NCBI GenBank assembly: GCA_964640385.1
Contig: CAZXFL010000032.1
Coordinates: forward strand, 1-14,700
Length of the DNA stretch: 14,700 nucleotides
Direction of reading: 5' to 3'
Source of the DNA: JBBDIK01 sp964640385
GTDB taxonomy: Bacteria; Actinomycetota; UBA4738; JBBDHU01
Position 1 is the stretch's first letter; the number at the start of each line of letters is the position of its first letter. The position numbers and the translations under genes were made by a program. Shown one piece after another: positions 1-8,311 of the stretch. Below the pieces are notes generated by a model. The model saw only the letters and a list, made by a program, of their open reading frames with translations, made no database searches and had not been told where the DNA came from.

Positions 1-48
1 TCCACGCCGCCACGGTATCGTGCTTCCTGTCTCTCAGCCACGCTGCGG

Positions 49-61
49 TAGGCTCGGAACG
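49..61 (+). promoter_or_regulatory. Putative leaderless promoter of the M50 protease gene
   Basis: A TANNNT -10 hexamer (TAGGCT, 49-54) is followed by 7 nt and then the ATG at 62. There is no Shine-Dalgarno sequence in between. This is the usual geometry of leaderless transcripts in actinobacteria, where transcription starts at the first base of the start codon. No convincing -35 box is visible. The rest of 1-48 shows nothing I can assign. Confidence 0.45.
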
Positions 62-1189
62 ATGTTCGGGAAACCGATCCGCCTCTTCCGCATCAAGGGC
101 ATCCCGGTTCAGATGGACCTGTCGGTGCTCATCATCGGCGCCCTGGTCGTGTTCTCTCAGAACCAGCAGTTCAGCCTGCTGTTCCCCTCCCTTTCAAGCG
201 GAACCGCTCTGGCGCTGGGAGTGATCGCTGCGGCGATGTACTTCGGCTCGATCCTGATCCACGAACTCGCGCACGCGGCCATGGCCCGGAGCTTGAACAT
301 CCCGGTGAAAAGCGTGACCCTCTGGATGTTCGGCGGCTTCACCATGGCGTCGACCGAAGAGCGCCCGAAGGACGAGTTCCTGGTCGCGGTCGTTGGCCCG
401 GCCACCAACCTCGTCGTCGGCGGAACGGCGTTCGCCGCAGCTCAGATGGGTTCCATGATCGGCGAACCCATGACGCTGCTGATTCGTGACGTCGCCGGTA
501 TCAACCTGCTGCTCGCGGTCTTCAACATCGTGCCGGGGTTCCCGCTCGACGGCGGTCGCGTTCTGCGCTCGATCGTGTGGAGCGCCACCAAGAACCGGCG
601 GCTGGCCACGAGGATCGCGTCGTGGGGAGGCATCCTCGTCGCGGGCCTACTGGCTGCCTACGGCGTCTGGCTGCTCACGAAACAGGACACCTTCGGCGGG
701 ATCTGGGCGCTCATGATCGCGACGTTCCTGTTCGGCGGCGCCCGCGCAGCGGACTCACGGGAGACGCTGAGAGGCAAGATCCCTGACGGCGTGGTTGCGG
801 ACGCGATGGAGGCGGCTCCCACGTCGATGCCTGCGGAGATCACGCTCGCGCAAGCACTCGACTACTTCCGCGGGAACGAGGGGGCCTTGTTCCCGGTGGT
901 CGATACAGCGGGCAAGCTCGCCGGCGTGATCGATTTCCCCGCCGCACGCCGGGTCGGCCAGCACGACCCGATGAAACTGGTCCGCGATGCGATGCGCTCG
1001 CTCGACGACATCAACACGGTCAACGCGGATGCAAGTTTGGAGGCGGCATCCGCCACCGTCGCGACCTCGGCGGCGCTGGTCCTTCGGGACGGCACCCTCG
1101 TCGGGATCATCAACATGCAGAACATCCTGGCCTGGGCCAACGACCCCAAGGCCTCCTCCGAGCCCGGCCCTGTCGGCACCGGCTCCTAA
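62..1189 (+). CDS. Site-2 protease family (M50) membrane zinc metalloprotease with CBS pair
   Basis: This encodes a 375-aa intramembrane zinc protease of the M50/SpoIVFB-like group, which cleaves membrane-embedded substrates such as anti-sigma factors. Hydrophobic helices surround the zinc-binding HELAH motif (H67, E68, H71). A GPATN motif lies at 112-116. The third zinc ligand is D163 in the NxxPxxPLDGG motif (N155-G165). After the last membrane helix, from about residue 240, come two CBS domains to the C-terminus, which in other proteins bind adenine nucleotides and tune activity. The start at 62 is preferred over one 42 nt upstream because it matches the family N-terminus (a short amphipathic segment before the first helix) and sits 7 nt after a -10 box. 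The substrate is unknown. The gene lies 52 nt upstream of adnA on the same strand, but the latter seems to have its own promoter. Confidence 0.9.
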   Translation: MFGKPIRLFRIKGIPVQMDLSVLIIGALVVFSQNQQFSLLFPSLSSGTALALGVIAAAMYFGSILIHELAHAAMARSLNIPVKSVTLWMFGGFTMASTEERPKDEFLVAVVGPATNLVVGGTAFAAAQMGSMIGEPMTLLIRDVAGINLLLAVFNIVPGFPLDGGRVLRSIVWSATKNRRLATRIASWGGILVAGLLAAYGVWLLTKQDTFGGIWALMIATFLFGGARAADSRETLRGKIPDGVVADAMEAAPTSMPAEITLAQALDYFRGNEGALFPVVDTAGKLAGVIDFPAARRVGQHDPMKLVRDAMRSLDDINTVNADASLEAASATVATSAALVLRDGTLVGIINMQNILAWANDPKASSEPGPVGTGS

Positions 1190-1228
1190 CCACGCCACGG
1201 TCAATCCCCCGGTGTCAGTGGCAAGGGC

Positions 1229-1241
1229 TAGCATCGTCCCC
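1229..1241 (+). promoter_or_regulatory. Putative leaderless promoter of the adnAB operon
   Basis: TAGCAT (1229-1234) fits the TANNNT -10 consensus. It lies 7 nt before a GTG at 1242, the same spacing as at the protease gene upstream. No Shine-Dalgarno sequence precedes the start and no clear -35 box is seen. If real, it makes adnA mRNA leaderless and separates it from the M50 gene. The short intergenic stretch 1190-1228 holds nothing else I can recognise. Confidence 0.4.
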
Positions 1242-4115
1242 GTGGCCATGGAACCCGACCCTCAGCAGCAGCAGGTCCTCGCTCACGGAGCGGGCTCGCT
1301 CCTCGTGTCCGGCGGCCCCGGCACCGGCAAGACCGCAGTCCTGCGCGAGAGGTTCGCGCAGCTGATCGAGGATGGCGCCGATCCCGAACGCCTCGCGTTG
1401 ATCGTTCGGGCGAAGACCGCACGCCGTCGGGCCCGGTCCTGGTTGACCGAACGCCTCCAACGCTCGCTTCCGGATCTGAACGTCTTCACCCCGCACGCGC
1501 TGGCGTTCCACGTGATGAGTCACCGATTCGCGGTACTGGACTATGCAGAACCGCCCACGATCCTCAACGCATCCGATCAGTTCGCCCGTGTGCAGGAGAT
1601 GCTCGCAGGCGAGGGGGCCGACCAGTGGCCCGCCTACGGCTCGATGCTGCACCTGCGCGGGTTCGCCGACGAGATCCGTCAGTTCCTGCTCCGGGCTCAG
1701 GAAGCGCTCCTTACCCCGGACGACATCGAGGGGAAGGCTCGCCCCGCCGGCCTGACCGGCTGGCTGGAACTCGCCACCTTCTACCGCCGATACATCCAGG
1801 TCCTCGATGACGAGAGCGCCGTTGACTACGCAGGGCTGGTCGAGCAGGCCGCCGCCGCGACGCGCGAAGGCGAGCCGTTGTTCGACCACCTGCTGGTCGA
1901 CGACTATCAGGACACGACCTTCGGGACCGAAGCGTTGGTGGCCGTGCTCCGCCCGGACAGCCTGGTGGCCGCGGGCGACCTCGGCTCGCACGTGTTCTCG
2001 TTCCAGGGTTACACCGACGAACCGATGCGCCGGTTCGAGGACGTCATGCCCGATGCGTCCCGGATCGAGCTAACCGGCCAGCACCGGCACGACGGCGTGC
2101 AGACCGATGCGTGGGTCACGCCCCACACCTCCGAGGAGTTCGCAGCCGTGGCCCGCGAGCTTCGGCGCGTGCACGTCGAGGAGAGGGTCCCGTGGTCGGA
2201 ACTCGCCGTCGTCGTGCGTCGTCAGAGCAGCCAGGTCGGCGGCCTGATCCGCGCGCTGGACGACGCGAACATCCCGCGCACCTCGCTCGGGTCGGGGCTC
2301 TCGATGCTGTCCGAACCCGCGACGCACCCGTTCGTCCTCGCCTTCCGCTGGATCGTTCGGCCGGATCAGCGCGACGACCTCGTCGAATCGCTACTGACGT
2401 CGGAACTCGCACGCCTGACGCCCGCGGCGGCACGGGCGCTGGTCCGCACCACCCGCGCCTCCGGGGAACCGCCGGCTGCCGCGCTCTCCGCCGGCGACGG
2501 GTTGGACGATGCCGAACGCGGACGCGTCACCGCGTTGCGCTCGGCCCTCGAAGACGCCGAGCGATCGCAGCACTCGGTCATCGACGCGTTCCGTCGCCTA
2601 TGGCGAGACCTTCCCTATTCGGCGCGGCTGGTCGAGGAAGCCGAGGCATCCATCGACGCACATCGCGACCTCGACGCGATGATGGCGTTCACCCGCGCCG
2701 TCGAACGCGCGGGCGATCACTCCGACCCCTCCGTCGCCGCTTTCCTCGAGGCGCTCGAGGCCGGCGAGGAAGGCCCGGGAACGTCCGGCGGGGCGTCGCG
2801 TCCCGACGCCGTCCAAGTCCTTACGGCCCACGCCACCGCCGGGGACGAGTTCGACACGGTGATCGTCGCGGGGGCCGTCGAGGGCAACTTCCCCAGCCTG
2901 TCGCGACCCGAGCCGATGTTCGACCTGTCCGTCCTGGACGCCCGAATCACGCAGTCGGACCGCAACCGCCTGCGGCTCGAGGACGAGCGGCGGCTCTTCG
3001 ACGTGGTCGTTGGGCGCGCGCGGCGGCGGGTACTCTTCACCGCCAGCGACCCGCACGAGGGTGACACGGGACTGGCGGCGCGGTCGCGGTTCGTGGCCCG
3101 AATCGGCACGGAGTGGACCGCTGCCCCCACGGCGCCGGAACGGGAAGAACCGTTGACGATGGCCGAGGCCGCCGCAGCTTGGCGCCGGACACTCGCGGAC
3201 CTCGATGCCGCGGCGGCCTCGCGCCTCGCCGCCCTCGATGGCCTGCTCGCCCTGGGCGATGACCCCGCCCGCTGGTGGTTCCAGCGCGATTGGACAGAGA
3301 CCGGGCGCCCGCTGCACGAGAGCATCCGCACGTCCTACTCGAAGCTCGATGCCCTGGAGAACTGCCACCTCGCCTTCGTGCTCGGACAGGAACTCGGGCT
3401 GGACGCGCGCAGCGGCTACCACGCATGGGTTGGTCACCTCGTCCACAAACTCATCGAGGAGACCGAGAACGGGCAGGTCGAGCGCACCCCCGAGGCGATG
3501 TCGGCCGTCGCGATGGAGCGGTGGCAGCCGCAGCAGTTCCCGTCGCTCGCGGTATCGGAGGCGTTCCGCAAACTCGTCAACGAGGTCATCATCCCGAACT
3601 GGTTCCAGGAGTACGGCAACAGCCCGGCCATCGAGAGCGAGGTCAGGTTCCAGTTCGAGCACGACGACGCCACCGTCACCGGCTTCATCGACCGCATCGG
3701 CCCGATCTTGTCGGGCATCGGCAACCGCATCACCGACTTCAAGACCGGGAACCCTGATAACGCCGACAAGACCGAGGACAACCTGCAACTCGGCATCTAC
3801 TACCTCGCGGTCCAGCGCGCCGAAGGACTCGAGCGATTCCATCCGGTCCGCGCGGTCGAACTCTCGTTCATCAAGGGCGACTGGAAGAAACAACTCGTCC
3901 GGACCGGCAAGCAGTTCAGCGAACGCAAGGCGCCGGAGTACGAGGCGAAGGTCACCGAACGGCTGTCCGAGCTGGTAGCCGACCTCAGGGACCTGAACGA
4001 GAAGGAGGTCTGGAGCCCGAACCCCGCCGCGAACTGCCGATTCTGCAGCTTCCAGCCGCTGTGTCCGCTCTACCCCGAGGGCCAGCCGCTGTTCCCGCAC
4101 GAGGTGGGCGTATGA
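1242..4115 (+). CDS. adnA: AdnA-like helicase-nuclease subunit (UvrD-type motor plus RecB-family nuclease)
   Basis: This is the AdnA subunit of the actinobacterial AdnAB complex, which unwinds and resects DNA double-strand-break ends. It has 957 aa from the GTG at 1242 (ATG at 1248 is an alternative); mycobacterial AdnA is about 1050 aa. The N-terminal UvrD-like motor keeps Walker A GGPGTGKT (24-31), but other motifs deviate. Motif II reads DDYQD (220-224) instead of DEYQD. Motif III has S249 and Q255 where AdnB has Gln and Arg. Motif V (528-538) has A533 where Lys is usual. Motif VI (DERRL...GRAR, 581-594) is kept. The C-terminal nuclease has H735, D817 in GFIDRI, D832-F-K834 and Q849. Cysteines C708, C932, C935 and C941 (C then CX2CX5C) match the Fe-S staple of AddB-type nucleases. 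The stop overlaps the adnB start by 4 nt (ATGA), so translation should be coupled. Confidence 0.88.
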   Translation: MAMEPDPQQQQVLAHGAGSLLVSGGPGTGKTAVLRERFAQLIEDGADPERLALIVRAKTARRRARSWLTERLQRSLPDLNVFTPHALAFHVMSHRFAVLDYAEPPTILNASDQFARVQEMLAGEGADQWPAYGSMLHLRGFADEIRQFLLRAQEALLTPDDIEGKARPAGLTGWLELATFYRRYIQVLDDESAVDYAGLVEQAAAATREGEPLFDHLLVDDYQDTTFGTEALVAVLRPDSLVAAGDLGSHVFSFQGYTDEPMRRFEDVMPDASRIELTGQHRHDGVQTDAWVTPHTSEEFAAVARELRRVHVEERVPWSELAVVVRRQSSQVGGLIRALDDANIPRTSLGSGLSMLSEPATHPFVLAFRWIVRPDQRDDLVESLLTSELARLTPAAARALVRTTRASGEPPAAALSAGDGLDDAERGRVTALRSALEDAERSQHSVIDAFRRLWRDLPYSARLVEEAEASIDAHRDLDAMMAFTRAVERAGDHSDPSVAAFLEALEAGEEGPGTSGGASRPDAVQVLTAHATAGDEFDTVIVAGAVEGNFPSLSRPEPMFDLSVLDARITQSDRNRLRLEDERRLFDVVVGRARRRVLFTASDPHEGDTGLAARSRFVARIGTEWTAAPTAPEREEPLTMAEAAAAWRRTLADLDAAAASRLAALDGLLALGDDPARWWFQRDWTETGRPLHESIRTSYSKLDALENCHLAFVLGQELGLDARSGYHAWVGHLVHKLIEETENGQVERTPEAMSAVAMERWQPQQFPSLAVSEAFRKLVNEVIIPNWFQEYGNSPAIESEVRFQFEHDDATVTGFIDRIGPILSGIGNRITDFKTGNPDNADKTEDNLQLGIYYLAVQRAEGLERFHPVRAVELSFIKGDWKKQLVRTGKQFSERKAPEYEAKVTERLSELVADLRDLNEKEVWSPNPAANCRFCSFQPLCPLYPEGQPLFPHEVGV

Positions 4116-7100
4116 CCGCCGCCGCCGCTGGCGCCGCCCCGAAGAGCACGAGGCCCGCGACGATCCCGCCCGAGATCACCCAGGTCATGGGCGCCGAACC
4201 GACCGAGGAGCAGTGGCGCGCGATCTCGATGCCGCTCGAGCCGTACGTGGTCGTGGCCGGCGCCGGCTCGGGCAAGACGTCAGTCATGGCCGCACGCATC
4301 GTCTACCTGGCACTGGTCGCACTCGGCCGCATCGACGCTGACCACGAAGGCGTGCTGCCCGGCTCCATCCTGTGCCTGACCTTCACGAACAAGGCAACCG
4401 AGAACCTGATCCTGCGCGTGCGGCGGGCGCTGTCGGGACTCGACCTGCCCGAGGGCGAGGAACCCGAGATCATGAACTACCACGGGCTCGCCGCACAGAT
4501 CCTGGATCGCCACGGATTGCTCGCCGGGTTCGAATCCGGACGGCGCATCGTCACGCCGGCCCAGCGCGCCGAACTCGCCGCGCGGGTGCTGGACCGCGTG
4601 ACGTTCCAACACGTCAAGGCCGAGTGGCAGCCCACCCTCATCATGAAGATCCTGAACCTGTCCGATCAGCTGGCGAACCACTGCGTGACGGCCGAGGAGA
4701 GCATCGCCCACGACGAGGCCAACCTGGACAGGTACAAGAAGGGACCCGGGAGCCGCGTCTACCCGACCGCCCTCGAGCGCATCGAGATCGCGCGTGCGGT
4801 CGTCGTCTTCGACGAGCTGAAGAAGGAGATGGGCGTGATCGACTTCGGCGACCAGATCACGCATGCGCTGGCGGTCGCCGGACAGCACCCGACGGTCCGC
4901 GACGACTACCGCGGCCGATTCCAGGCGGCTCTGCTCGACGAGTACCAGGACACGAACGTCGCGCAGGCCCGGCTCATCGAGAACATCTTCGGCGACGCGT
5001 TCCCGGTCACGGCCGTCGGCGATCCCGACCAGAACATCTACGCGTGGCGCGGTGCCAGCCTGTTCAACCTGCTGCACTTCCCCAAGCAGTTCCGGCGCGC
5101 GGACGGCTCCGAGTCGGTCAAGCTCCCCCTGTACACGAACTTCCGGTCGGGGTCGCGGATCCTGGCCGCCGCCGACACGATCATCGCGCCGATCCCCACG
5201 GAGCTGCGGCCCGATCACAACAAGACGCTCGTCCCCTGGGAGCGCAACGGCGAGGGCGAAGTCAGCGTCGCGCGCTACCCGGACGAGTGGACCGAGGCCC
5301 GCGGGATCGCGGACCGCATCGTCGAGCTGCACGACGCCGGCGAGCCCTGGTCGGCCAACGCGGTCCTGTGCCGCAAGAGCCGGCTGTTCGGCCCCGTCGG
5401 TGAAGCGCTCGCCGAACGCGGCGTCCCAGTCGAGATCATCGGCCTCGCCGGCTTGCTGAAGCTGCCCGAGGTCCAGGAGGTGCTGGCGTACGCGCGCGCG
5501 ACGGCCGATCCGTTCGCCGGTGTGTCGCTGGCGCGCATCCTGATGGGTCCCCGCTACCGCATCGGGTTCAAGGACTTGGCGCGCGTCGCGGCGTGGGCGA
5601 AGGACAAGAACTACGCGATCCGGGACGAGGACGAGGAAGAGAGCGCCCCCTTCCTGTTCGCGGAAGCCTTGGAGCATCTGGATGACGTCGAGGGCCTGTC
5701 CGATGAGGGCCGCGCGAGGCTCGACGAGTTCCACGTCGAGCTGGCGGAACTGCGGGATGAGTCGCGGCGTCCGGTCGGAGAGTTCCTGGCCCAGATCATC
5801 CGTCGCAGCGGGTTGCTGGCAGAACTCGATGCGATGCAGGACCAGGCGATGGCCGCGGCAACCAAACGGAACCTGGCTGGGTTCCTGGACGAGGTGCATG
5901 CGTTCTCGCCGGTCGAGGGCGAGCTGACGCTGCGCGCGTTCCTGGACTACGTGGCGACCGTCGAGGAGGCGGAGCGGCCCGAGTGGTCGAGCGTCCAGCC
6001 CAGCGAGGACGACTCGGTGAAAGTCATGACGGTCCACGTCGCGAAAGGGCTCGAGTTCGACAACGTGTTCGTGCCGGGGTTCGCGCACGGGCTACTGCCG
6101 GACCCCATGGTTCAGCAGAACCCTGCTCGGCGCGGCTACTCGATGAGCTTCGAGCTGCGCGGGGACAAGGAGATCCTGCCGCAACTCACCGGCACCCTGA
6201 AGGACTTCGAGGCGGCTCTGAAGGACCAGGAACTCTTCGAGGAGCGCCGGACCTGCTACGTCGCGCTGACGCGAGCGCGAAAACGTCTGCATGCGTCCGG
6301 CGCCTGGTGGTACGGCGACGACACCCAGAACGCGAAGAAGCCCAGCCGGTTCTTCGATGACCTCGTGGTGTGGGCGCGCGGATCCGGCCTGGCATCCGTC
6401 GAAGGCGCGGAGGATGGGCCTCCCGAGGAGAACCCACTGATCGGCTACCGGGGGCGGTTCGTGCGGCCGTGGCCGGGACCGGCGTTCGTCACGCGGGACG
6501 ATCCGGCCTTCCCCGGGGGTTGGCGTCGGACGGCTCGCGAGTCGGCGGAAGCGGGAGGCGTTCAACCTTCGCTGATCGAGGCCCTTCCGGCCGGCGGCCG
6601 CTCCGACTACGACCAGCTAGCCGGCGCGCATCGCATATTGGCCTCACACCTGCGCGAACGCGAAGCCGGCGCTCCCGAGGAACCCGCATCACCCACGTCC
6701 GTGTCGCCGAGTTCGCTACGCGACTACGAGCAGTGCCCGAAGCGCTTCTACTGGCGCGTGGTCCGGCCGCTGCCGTCCTTCTCCGGTCCGGCGGCGCGGA
6801 TCGGCACCGAGGTACACGCGTGGATCGAGAAGCGTTCGATGGGTCAGGCCACGCTCCTTGAGCTGGACGAAACGCCGGACATGACGGCCGAGGAACTCAC
6901 GGACGAGCCGGCCAAGGTCGAACGCCTCAGGGACGCGTTCCTGGCGTCGCGGTTCGCCGAACCGACGCCCCTGTGGGCCGAGCGGCCGTTCCTGCTGCAC
7001 ATCGATGGCTTCTCCGTCAGCGGACGGATCGACGCGATCTACGGGACCGACGACGGACCCTGGGAGATCGTCGACTACAAGACCGGCAAGACACCGGCGG

Positions 7101-7396
7101 ACCCGGACGATCCGCTGGTGTGGCTGCAGGTCGAGGTCTACGCACTGGCCTGCATGGAGGTATGGGGCAAGCGGCCCGAGGACCTGACGATGACGTACCT
7201 GTACCTGGGCGACGGCGCGGAGGTGCTGTCGCGCCCGGCGGGAAGCGCAGACCAGATCCGCGATCGGATCTCGGCGTCGCTCAAGGGCATCGGCGCCGGC
7301 GCGTACGAGGCGACGCCCGGTCCGTTCTGCCGCTGGTGCGACTTCCTCCCGTTCTGCGAACCGGGGAAGGGGTTCATGCGAGACTCGGAGGCGTGA
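4112..7396 (+). CDS. adnB: AdnB-like helicase-nuclease subunit (UvrD-type motor plus RecB-family nuclease)
   Basis: This is the AdnB subunit, the lead motor of AdnAB in mycobacteria. It has 1094 aa, close to the roughly 1095-1100 aa of mycobacterial AdnB. The motor motifs are canonical: Q motif Q34, Walker A GAGSGKT (50-56), motif II DEYQDT (276-281), motif III GDPDQNIYAWRGA (303-315), motif V with K645 in VHVAKGLEFD, and motif VI EERR...LTRAR (710-723). The C-terminal RecB-type nuclease has H902, D974 in GRIDAI, D988-Y-K990 and Q1006. Four cysteines (C875, C1073, C1076, C1082) fit a 4Fe-4S cluster. The ATG at 4112 overlaps the adnA stop by ATGA and follows a good Shine-Dalgarno (GAGGTG, 4101-4106, 5 nt before the start). 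AdnA and AdnB are paralogues with the same layout, and the gene order adnA-adnB matches mycobacteria. Confidence 0.92.
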   Translation: MTAAAAGAAPKSTRPATIPPEITQVMGAEPTEEQWRAISMPLEPYVVVAGAGSGKTSVMAARIVYLALVALGRIDADHEGVLPGSILCLTFTNKATENLILRVRRALSGLDLPEGEEPEIMNYHGLAAQILDRHGLLAGFESGRRIVTPAQRAELAARVLDRVTFQHVKAEWQPTLIMKILNLSDQLANHCVTAEESIAHDEANLDRYKKGPGSRVYPTALERIEIARAVVVFDELKKEMGVIDFGDQITHALAVAGQHPTVRDDYRGRFQAALLDEYQDTNVAQARLIENIFGDAFPVTAVGDPDQNIYAWRGASLFNLLHFPKQFRRADGSESVKLPLYTNFRSGSRILAAADTIIAPIPTELRPDHNKTLVPWERNGEGEVSVARYPDEWTEARGIADRIVELHDAGEPWSANAVLCRKSRLFGPVGEALAERGVPVEIIGLAGLLKLPEVQEVLAYARATADPFAGVSLARILMGPRYRIGFKDLARVAAWAKDKNYAIRDEDEEESAPFLFAEALEHLDDVEGLSDEGRARLDEFHVELAELRDESRRPVGEFLAQIIRRSGLLAELDAMQDQAMAAATKRNLAGFLDEVHAFSPVEGELTLRAFLDYVATVEEAERPEWSSVQPSEDDSVKVMTVHVAKGLEFDNVFVPGFAHGLLPDPMVQQNPARRGYSMSFELRGDKEILPQLTGTLKDFEAALKDQELFEERRTCYVALTRARKRLHASGAWWYGDDTQNAKKPSRFFDDLVVWARGSGLASVEGAEDGPPEENPLIGYRGRFVRPWPGPAFVTRDDPAFPGGWRRTARESAEAGGVQPSLIEALPAGGRSDYDQLAGAHRILASHLREREAGAPEEPASPTSVSPSSLRDYEQCPKRFYWRVVRPLPSFSGPAARIGTEVHAWIEKRSMGQATLLELDETPDMTAEELTDEPAKVERLRDAFLASRFAEPTPLWAERPFLLHIDGFSVSGRIDAIYGTDDGPWEIVDYKTGKTPADPDDPLVWLQVEVYALACMEVWGKRPEDLTMTYLYLGDGAEVLSRPAGSADQIRDRISASLKGIGAGAYEATPGPFCRWCDFLPFCEPGKGFMRDSEA

Positions 7397-7839
7397 GGCC
7401 GAGCCGCGTCGCTGCCATCGGACTGTTCACCTTCTTGGCGATCGCGGTCGTCGTCGGCGCGGTCATCGTCCTGCAGATCCGCGCGGCGGCCCAGCGGCGC
7501 GAACAAGACGAGGCCGCCCAGGCCCTGCTTCTGCGAGGGGTTGAAGCCGCAGAGTCCATCTTCGACTGCGACTACGAAACAGGGTTCACGTGCTTCGACG
7601 CGGACACCGCGGAGCAGGTCGACCCCGCCACCACCTGGAACGAGCTGCCGGTCGGCTCGACGGAGGTCAGCGTGGTGAGCGTCCGCCAGCGCCAGCCCCT
7701 CCCCGTTCTCGTCACACAGAGTGAGTCCGGTGCGTTCTTCTGCATCGCCCACGATGGATCAGGTCGTACCGGCGGAGATTCGTTCGGGCGCGTCGATGCC
7801 GCCACGTTCGCCGAGTGCACCGGCGGCTGGGAGACATGA
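7393..7839 (+). CDS. Small membrane-anchored protein with pilin-like globular domain
   Basis: This 148-aa protein starts at a GTG (7393) that overlaps the adnB stop as GTGA; GGAGG ends 1 nt before it. An N-terminal basic segment precedes one hydrophobic helix (about residues 7-29). An amphipathic helix (31-56) follows, then a small domain with C59, C67, C117 and C142, probably two disulfides outside the membrane. The order of elements resembles the globular domain of actinobacterial type IV pilin-like proteins as I remember them: a helix rich in Ala and Leu, a DPATTW turn, a VSVVS strand, a SGAFFCIA strand, then a TFAEC end. However, the leader lacks the prepilin-peptidase site with Gly-Phe-Thr and Glu5. 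It may be a pseudopilin derivative or just an anchored protein. A role with AdnAB is suggested only by the coupling. Existence of the gene is fairly sure; the pilin link is tentative. Confidence 0.7.
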   Translation: MRPSRVAAIGLFTFLAIAVVVGAVIVLQIRAAAQRREQDEAAQALLLRGVEAAESIFDCDYETGFTCFDADTAEQVDPATTWNELPVGSTEVSVVSVRQRQPLPVLVTQSESGAFFCIAHDGSGRTGGDSFGRVDAATFAECTGGWET

Positions 7840-7861
7840 CCAGGGTCGGAGCTCGACCTGG
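7840..7861. terminator. Candidate bidirectional hairpin terminator between convergent genes
   Basis: CCAGGGTCG (7840-7848) pairs with CGACCTGG (7854-7861), giving 8 base pairs with one bulged G and a 5-nt loop. It fills almost the whole 24-nt gap between the stop of the pilin-like gene (7837-7839) and the stop of the minus-strand gene (7864-7866). There is no T-tract on either side, which is common for actinobacterial hairpin terminators but leaves the function unproven. Confidence 0.45.
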
Positions 7862-7863
7862 AT

Positions 7864-8232
7864 CTACCGGTCCTCGGAGGCGAACCGGGACATCTGGTCG
7901 CTGAAGGTCCGGTATTGGGCCGCAGGATCGAACCCTTCGCCCGACCGGACGACGGGCACGAACCGAGGGGTGAGCCCCACCTTCGGACCGCGGACCAGCG
8001 CGGCTTCCCGGAACCAGTCCAAGCTCCCCGGCTCCATGACGGACTCTCCCTTCCCGGAAAGGGTTCGGAGCGAGGCGTCGTCCGCCACCACCGGAGTCGA
8101 ACGGAAGATGCGAACGATCGCTGCCCCCGTCGCGCCGTCTTCGGCCCGCTCGAGCTCGGCCTCGTTCCCGTTCCATCGGGCGACGCCGACCACCGTCTCG
8201 GGGTCCTCGGGGCGGTAGAACTCGACCTGCAT
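7864..8232 (-). CDS. Conserved hypothetical small protein, function unknown
   Basis: This encodes a 122-aa soluble protein with no signal peptide, membrane helix or cysteine-rich motif. It opens with a beta-rich segment (MQVEFYRPEDPETVVG) and has an acidic middle. The C-terminal half carries LDWFREAALVRGPKVGLTPRFVP, possibly one helix and a strand pair. I do not recognise a family with certainty. The ATG at 8232 is chosen because a -10-like CATACT on the minus strand (8244-8239) ends 6 nt before it; upstream in-frame starts would run into the promoter of the divergent Crp-type gene. It is convergent with the adnAB operon and divergent from the regulator, so the regulator may control it. Confidence 0.65.
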   Translation of the reverse strand: MQVEFYRPEDPETVVGVARWNGNEAELERAEDGATGAAIVRIFRSTPVVADDASLRTLSGKGESVMEPGSLDWFREAALVRGPKVGLTPRFVPVVRSGEGFDPAAQYRTFSDQMSRFASEDR

Positions 8233-8244
8233 GCCGACAGTATG
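8233..8244 (-). promoter_or_regulatory. Putative leaderless promoter of the small hypothetical gene
   Basis: On the minus strand CATACT (8244-8239) differs from a TATACT -10 box by one base. It is followed by 6 nt and then the ATG at 8232. There is no Shine-Dalgarno sequence. The spacing equals that of the divergent Crp-type gene. Confidence 0.35.
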
Positions 8245-8262
8245 GCCGCCGCACCTCGTCGG

Positions 8263-8287
8263 CACCACGCTTCCGCCACGCGGGGTG
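8263..8287. promoter_or_regulatory. Imperfect palindrome between divergent promoters, possible operator
   Basis: CACCACGC (8263-8270) and GCGGGGTG (8280-8287) form an inverted repeat with 7 of 8 positions matching, separated by 9 nt. It lies about midway in the 91-nt intergenic region shared by the small hypothetical gene and the Crp/Fnr-family gene. That is a place where an autoregulating Crp-type dimer could bind. It does not match the E. coli CRP consensus, and G+C-rich sequence makes such repeats fairly likely by chance. Confidence 0.25.
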
Positions 8288-8311
8288 GGCGGCCGTGTCA
8301 GAGGCGGCCTG

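Noticed and set aside
987..1241. N-terminal extension of AdnA within the M50 protease gene
   Set aside because: The frame is open there, but the sequence is a shadow of the CBS-coding region; the family begins just before Walker A.
2598..4100. Antisense open frame of 500 codons across the 3' half of adnA
   Set aside because: No motif, and composition is typical of a shadow frame; the sense strand codes for the nuclease domain.
4280..6088. Long antisense open frame of about 600 codons across adnB
   Set aside because: Its product is rich in Arg, Asp and Val with no recognisable motif, as is typical for the frame opposite a high-G+C gene; adnB has complete family motifs.
7393..7440. True type IV prepilin leader on the small protein
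   Set aside because: There is a GLFTFL segment, but no basic residue plus Gly cleavage site and no Glu at position 5, so processing by prepilin peptidase is not supported.
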